DNA of 64,000 nt from Rhodoferax potami. Lineage in GTDB: Bacteria > Pseudomonadota > Gammaproteobacteria > Burkholderiales > Burkholderiaceae_C. Position numbers and translations under genes: made by a program. This document shows, in pieces, positions 61,754 to 64,000 of this stretch (the first letter of the stretch is position 1; each line of letters opens with the position of its first letter). Under the pieces are notes generated by a model. That model did no database searches. It was not told the DNA's origin and worked only from the letters and a program-made list of their open reading frames with translations. The DNA is taken from the NCBI RefSeq assembly GCF_032193805.1, contig NZ_JAVBIK010000001.1:496001-560000 (forward strand), read 5' to 3'.

Positions 61754-62671
61754 GTGCGGCACTACCTGCAGTTTGACGACTTCAGTGCCGACGAATACGC
61801 TTACCTGCTGGAGCGCACCGCCTTCATCAAGGCCAAGTTCAAGCGCTTCGAGCGCCACCACCCGCTGGTGGATCGCACGCTGGCTATGATCTTTGAGAAG
61901 GCGTCCACCCGCACCCGCGTGAGCTTCGAGGCTGGCATGTACCAGTTGGGCGGGAGCGTGGTGCACCTGACCACCGGCGACAGCCAGCTCGGCCGCTCCG
62001 AGCCGATTGAGGACAGCGCCAAGGTCATCAGCCGCATGACCGACATTGTGATGATCCGCACCTACGAGCAAACCAAGCTGCAAGCCTTTGCCGCCAACTC
62101 GCGGGTGCCCGTCATCAACGGCCTGACCAACGAGTTCCACCCCTGCCAGATCCTGGCGGATATCTTCACTTACATCGAGCACCGCGGCCCTATCCAGGGC
62201 AAAACCGTGACCTGGGTGGGTGATGGCAACAACATGGCCAACACCTGGCTGCAGGCCGCTGCCAAGCTGGGCTTCCACTTGCGCGTGTCTACCCCCAGCG
62301 GCTATGAAGTTAATGAGAAATTGGCCGCTAGCGCAGGCGGAATGGGCGCAGGCAGCTATAAAACTTATAGCAATCCGATGGAAGCCTGCCAGGGCGCCGA
62401 CCTGATCACCACCGATGTGTGGACCAGCATGGGCTACGAGGCTGAAAACGAAGTCCGCCGCAAAGCCTTTGCCGCTTGGTGCGTGGACCGCAAAATGATG
62501 GCCGTGGCCGCGCCCAACGCCATCTTCATGCACTGCCTGCCGGCCCACCGTGGCGAAGAGGTAGAAGCCGAAGTCATCGATGGCCCACAAAGCGTGGTCT
62601 GGGATGAAGCCGAAAACCGCATGCACGTGCAGAAGGCGCTGATGGAGTACCTGCTGCTCGGCAAGCTCTAA
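61754..62671 (+). CDS. argF: Ornithine carbamoyltransferase
   Basis: Makes citrulline from ornithine and carbamoyl phosphate. The 305-residue protein has the carbamoyl-phosphate motif STRTR (51-55, in EKASTRTRVSFE), LTNEFHPCQILADI (HPCQ), the ornithine SMG motif in VWTSMGYE, and MHCLPAHRGEE (H260, C261). Start is GTG 61754 (MRHYLQFDDF). Part of an argD-argF unit, with the YkgJ-like gene six bases further. A segment near 192-207 (AASAGGMGAGSYKTYS) is encoded by a repeat copy and looks longer than in typical relatives. Confidence 0.96.
   Translation: MRHYLQFDDFSADEYAYLLERTAFIKAKFKRFERHHPLVDRTLAMIFEKASTRTRVSFEAGMYQLGGSVVHLTTGDSQLGRSEPIEDSAKVISRMTDIVMIRTYEQTKLQAFAANSRVPVINGLTNEFHPCQILADIFTYIEHRGPIQGKTVTWVGDGNNMANTWLQAAAKLGFHLRVSTPSGYEVNEKLAASAGGMGAGSYKTYSNPMEACQGADLITTDVWTSMGYEAENEVRRKAFAAWCVDRKMMAVAAPNAIFMHCLPAHRGEEVEAEVIDGPQSVVWDEAENRMHVQKALMEYLLLGKL
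62327..62375 (+). repeat. Dispersed repeat inside argF
   Basis: GCTAGCGCAGG at one end and GCGCAGGCAGCTAT-AAAACTT-ATAGCA at the other follow the repeat pattern closely. The frame stays open through it, giving a Gly/Ala/Ser-rich loop in an essential enzyme. Confidence 0.6.
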
Positions 62672-62677
62672 GCTCGC

Positions 62678-62980
62678 ATGTCTGCCTGCACCACTTGCGG
62701 CGCCTGTTGCGCGTGTTTCCGGGTGGAATTTTCGGTCTACGAGGTGGACTTGGCCGGCGGCACGGTGCCCGCCGGCATGGCGCACGAGATCAATGGCAAC
62801 CGCTGGCGCATGAATGGCACCGGCGAAGTGCCCATCCGCTGCACGGCACTGACCGGCACAGTGGGTGAGCGAGTGGGCTGCAGCATCTACGCATTGCGCC
62901 CCGCGCCCTGCCATGAGTTGACCGAGGGCAGCGAAGCCTGCGAACGAGCCCGCACCAAGCGGGGACTGCCGCCCCTCTGA
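62678..62980 (+). CDS. YkgJ-family cysteine-cluster protein
   Basis: A 100-residue protein whose first 13 residues hold a cysteine cluster (C4, C7, C10, C11, C13), followed by RCTALTGTVGERVGCSIYALRPAPCHEL, of which the CSIYALRPAPC part is the family hallmark. The family is thought to bind zinc or iron through these cysteines; its role is unknown. It starts six bases after argF and so is translated from the same message. Confidence 0.85.
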   Translation: MSACTTCGACCACFRVEFSVYEVDLAGGTVPAGMAHEINGNRWRMNGTGEVPIRCTALTGTVGERVGCSIYALRPAPCHELTEGSEACERARTKRGLPPL

Positions 62981-62984
62981 GGAC

Positions 62985-63479
62985 TCAACGCATCAGGTCT
63001 TCAATCGCATCCACCACGATGCTGGTGCCAATAGCGATCAGCAGAATATCGTTGGCCACCCGAACGAATTTGTAGCCGGCCGGCGGCAAGCCGATGCGAA
63101 CCGAGATGTCCCGTGGCAGCGGGTAGAAAACCACATCCCTCGGAAGCGCCTGACCACGCGACCACTTCTTGGCCTGGCCGGGTGGCTGGCATCCATTGTT
63201 CTTTTTGGCCAAGCCGGGCGGGCATTTGCCCTTGGCCTGTTGGGCGCCGTAGTAGTCCTGCGCGACGCGGCGTTGGTCGTCGCCAAAGTAGCTGCCCACC
63301 CGGATCTCTACCGAGCCACCTTGCTGATTTTGGGCATGTGACTCTTCTTCGTGCTTGCCCTTACCTTTGCCTGCCCACTCGGGTTTGGCGGCCCATGCGG
63401 CGCAACTCACAACAGAGAAAACCAAGCCCAGAGTTGTAGCCCGAGCCCATGCGCGGACCACAGGCGAACGATGTGTCAT
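62985..63479 (-). CDS. CigR-like/RcnB-family exported protein
   Basis: A 164-residue exported protein with a signal peptide (ATTLGLVFSVVSCAAWA) and a Lys/Gly/His-rich stretch. The conserved core is GKCPPGLAKKNNGCQPPGQAKKWSRGQALP, of which KCPPGLAKKNNGCQPPGQAK is diagnostic, then PAGYKFVRVANDILLIAIG. Relatives are called anti-virulence regulator CigR in Salmonella; here the role is unknown, possibly periplasmic and metal- or stress-related. Convergent with the YkgJ-like gene. Confidence 0.82.
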   Translation of the reverse strand: MTHRSPVVRAWARATTLGLVFSVVSCAAWAAKPEWAGKGKGKHEEESHAQNQQGGSVEIRVGSYFGDDQRRVAQDYYGAQQAKGKCPPGLAKKNNGCQPPGQAKKWSRGQALPRDVVFYPLPRDISVRIGLPPAGYKFVRVANDILLIAIGTSIVVDAIEDLMR

Positions 63480-63535
63480 GACGAATCCTTTTGTGTTTGC
63501 AGTGGGTTCACTGTAAGCGGCATGGTAAACCGGAC

Positions 63536-64000
63536 CTAGTCCAAGGGAACCGGCAGATCCGCCATCTGCCCCTTGAACTCCTGCAACGAAAAATGCGACT
63601 GCACTTGCCGCACGCCCGGCAGGCGATGCAGCTTGCGTTGCAACAGCTCGGAATAATGATCCAAGTCGCGGGCCACCAGCCCCACCAAAAAATCAGCCTG
63701 CCCCGAGATGGCATGGAACTGCACTACCTCCGGAATCTCGGACACCGCCTGCACAAAGGCCTGTGACGAGGCTTCGTTCTGGTGGTCAATGCCGATCAAC
63801 ACAAACGCCAGCACGCTGTAGCCCAGCGCTCGCCGGTCCAGCGCGGCGTGGTAGCCCTTGATAGTGCCCGCATCCTCCAGCTGCTTGACGCGCCGCCAGG
63901 TGGGCGACTGCGACAAATTGGCCACTTGCGCCAGCTCGCCGGAGGTGAGGCGCGCGTTGTCTTGCAGGGCCCGCAAGAGGAGCCGGTCGGCTTTGTCAGT
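63536..64000 (-). CDS. Lrp/AsnC-family regulator (partial, 5' end outside)
   Basis: The frame stays open to base 64000, where it reads TDKADRLLLRALQDNARL, the usual first helix of Lrp proteins, so the true start lies beyond the window. The helix-turn-helix LTSGELAQVANLSQSPTWRRVKQLEDAG is followed by the RAM ligand domain (FVLIGIDHQNEASSQAFV, ISGQADFLVGLVARDLDHYSELL). Such proteins form octamers or higher assemblies and respond to amino acids. Target and ligand unknown. Confidence 0.93.
   Translation of the reverse strand, partial: TDKADRLLLRALQDNARLTSGELAQVANLSQSPTWRRVKQLEDAGTIKGYHAALDRRALGYSVLAFVLIGIDHQNEASSQAFVQAVSEIPEVVQFHAISGQADFLVGLVARDLDHYSELLQRKLHRLPGVRQVQSHFSLQEFKGQMADLPVPLD

Noticed and set aside
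61130-62914. A 594-codon open frame antisense to argD, argF and the YkgJ-like gene
   Set aside because: Crosses three confident genes and has no recognisable domain.

Overview
The window is a gene-dense, GC-rich (roughly 60%) chromosomal segment of a betaproteobacterium, most likely a member of the Comamonadaceae close to Rhodoferax. This rests on gene content and order (perM-hda-HAD-pcnB-folK, DUF3579, DUF1631), an RpoD with a long basic N-terminus, and copies of a short dispersed repeat that I recall as common in this family. I see no rRNA, tRNA, CRISPR array, insertion sequence, prophage or plasmid origin. About 53 protein genes fill the window. The only gene-free stretch over 300 bases is 2425-2762, which holds a hairpin and the probable rpoD promoter.

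Region by region: 1-11443 is core housekeeping: the end of a gamma-glutamyltransferase, dnaG-rpoD, aroE, a ComFB-like gene, an HxlR-type regulator, an FKBP isomerase and the heat-shock set grpE-dnaK-dnaJ with a clear sigma-32 promoter. 11523-15711 carries trhO, a glutathione transferase and a DUF1631 gene. 15811-20465 (minus strand) holds a nitronate monooxygenase, an acyl-CoA dehydrogenase and its electron acceptor etfBA, with a perfect 16-bp palindrome in front of etfB. 20688-31849 holds an MscS channel, an HDAC-like hydrolase, the moxR-DUF58-tgpA triad, a DUF945 protein, MltB, a DUF2628-SPOR fusion and an HDOD protein.

The most unusual part is 31939-47494. It has two versions of a system built from a circularly permuted ATP-grasp ligase, an alpha-E helical domain and a transglutaminase-like protease/transferase. 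Version A has separate ligase and alpha-E genes on the minus strand and, beyond comEC, a divergent 1194-residue transglutaminase-DUF2126 protein. Version B is a single ligase-alpha-E fusion followed by an overlapping transglutaminase gene. Comparative genomics predicts such genes to make or attach a peptide, but no product is known to me. The fusion copy has lost residues that version A keeps at the putative ATP/metal sites. Between the versions lie an AbrB-type membrane protein, an orphan ParA-like ATPase, a Tat-exported high-potential iron-sulfur protein and a flavin reductase.

47644-64000 returns to housekeeping: RidA, a chemoreceptor, folK, pcnB, a HAD phosphatase broken by one extra base, hda, perM, purM, a SirB1-like protein, murJ, a REC-REC-GGDEF protein, rpsT, DUF3579, argD-argF-ykgJ, a CigR-like protein and the start-less end of an Lrp/AsnC regulator.

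Two features cut across the window. A dispersed repeat (core AGCT[A/C][C/T], then an A/T-rich spacer and TAGC) occurs between genes, sometimes as a hairpin, and inside coding sequence (mltB, comEC, the ligase fusion, the HAD gene, argF). There are also in-frame 9- and 12-bp tandem repeats that lengthen linkers or protein tails.
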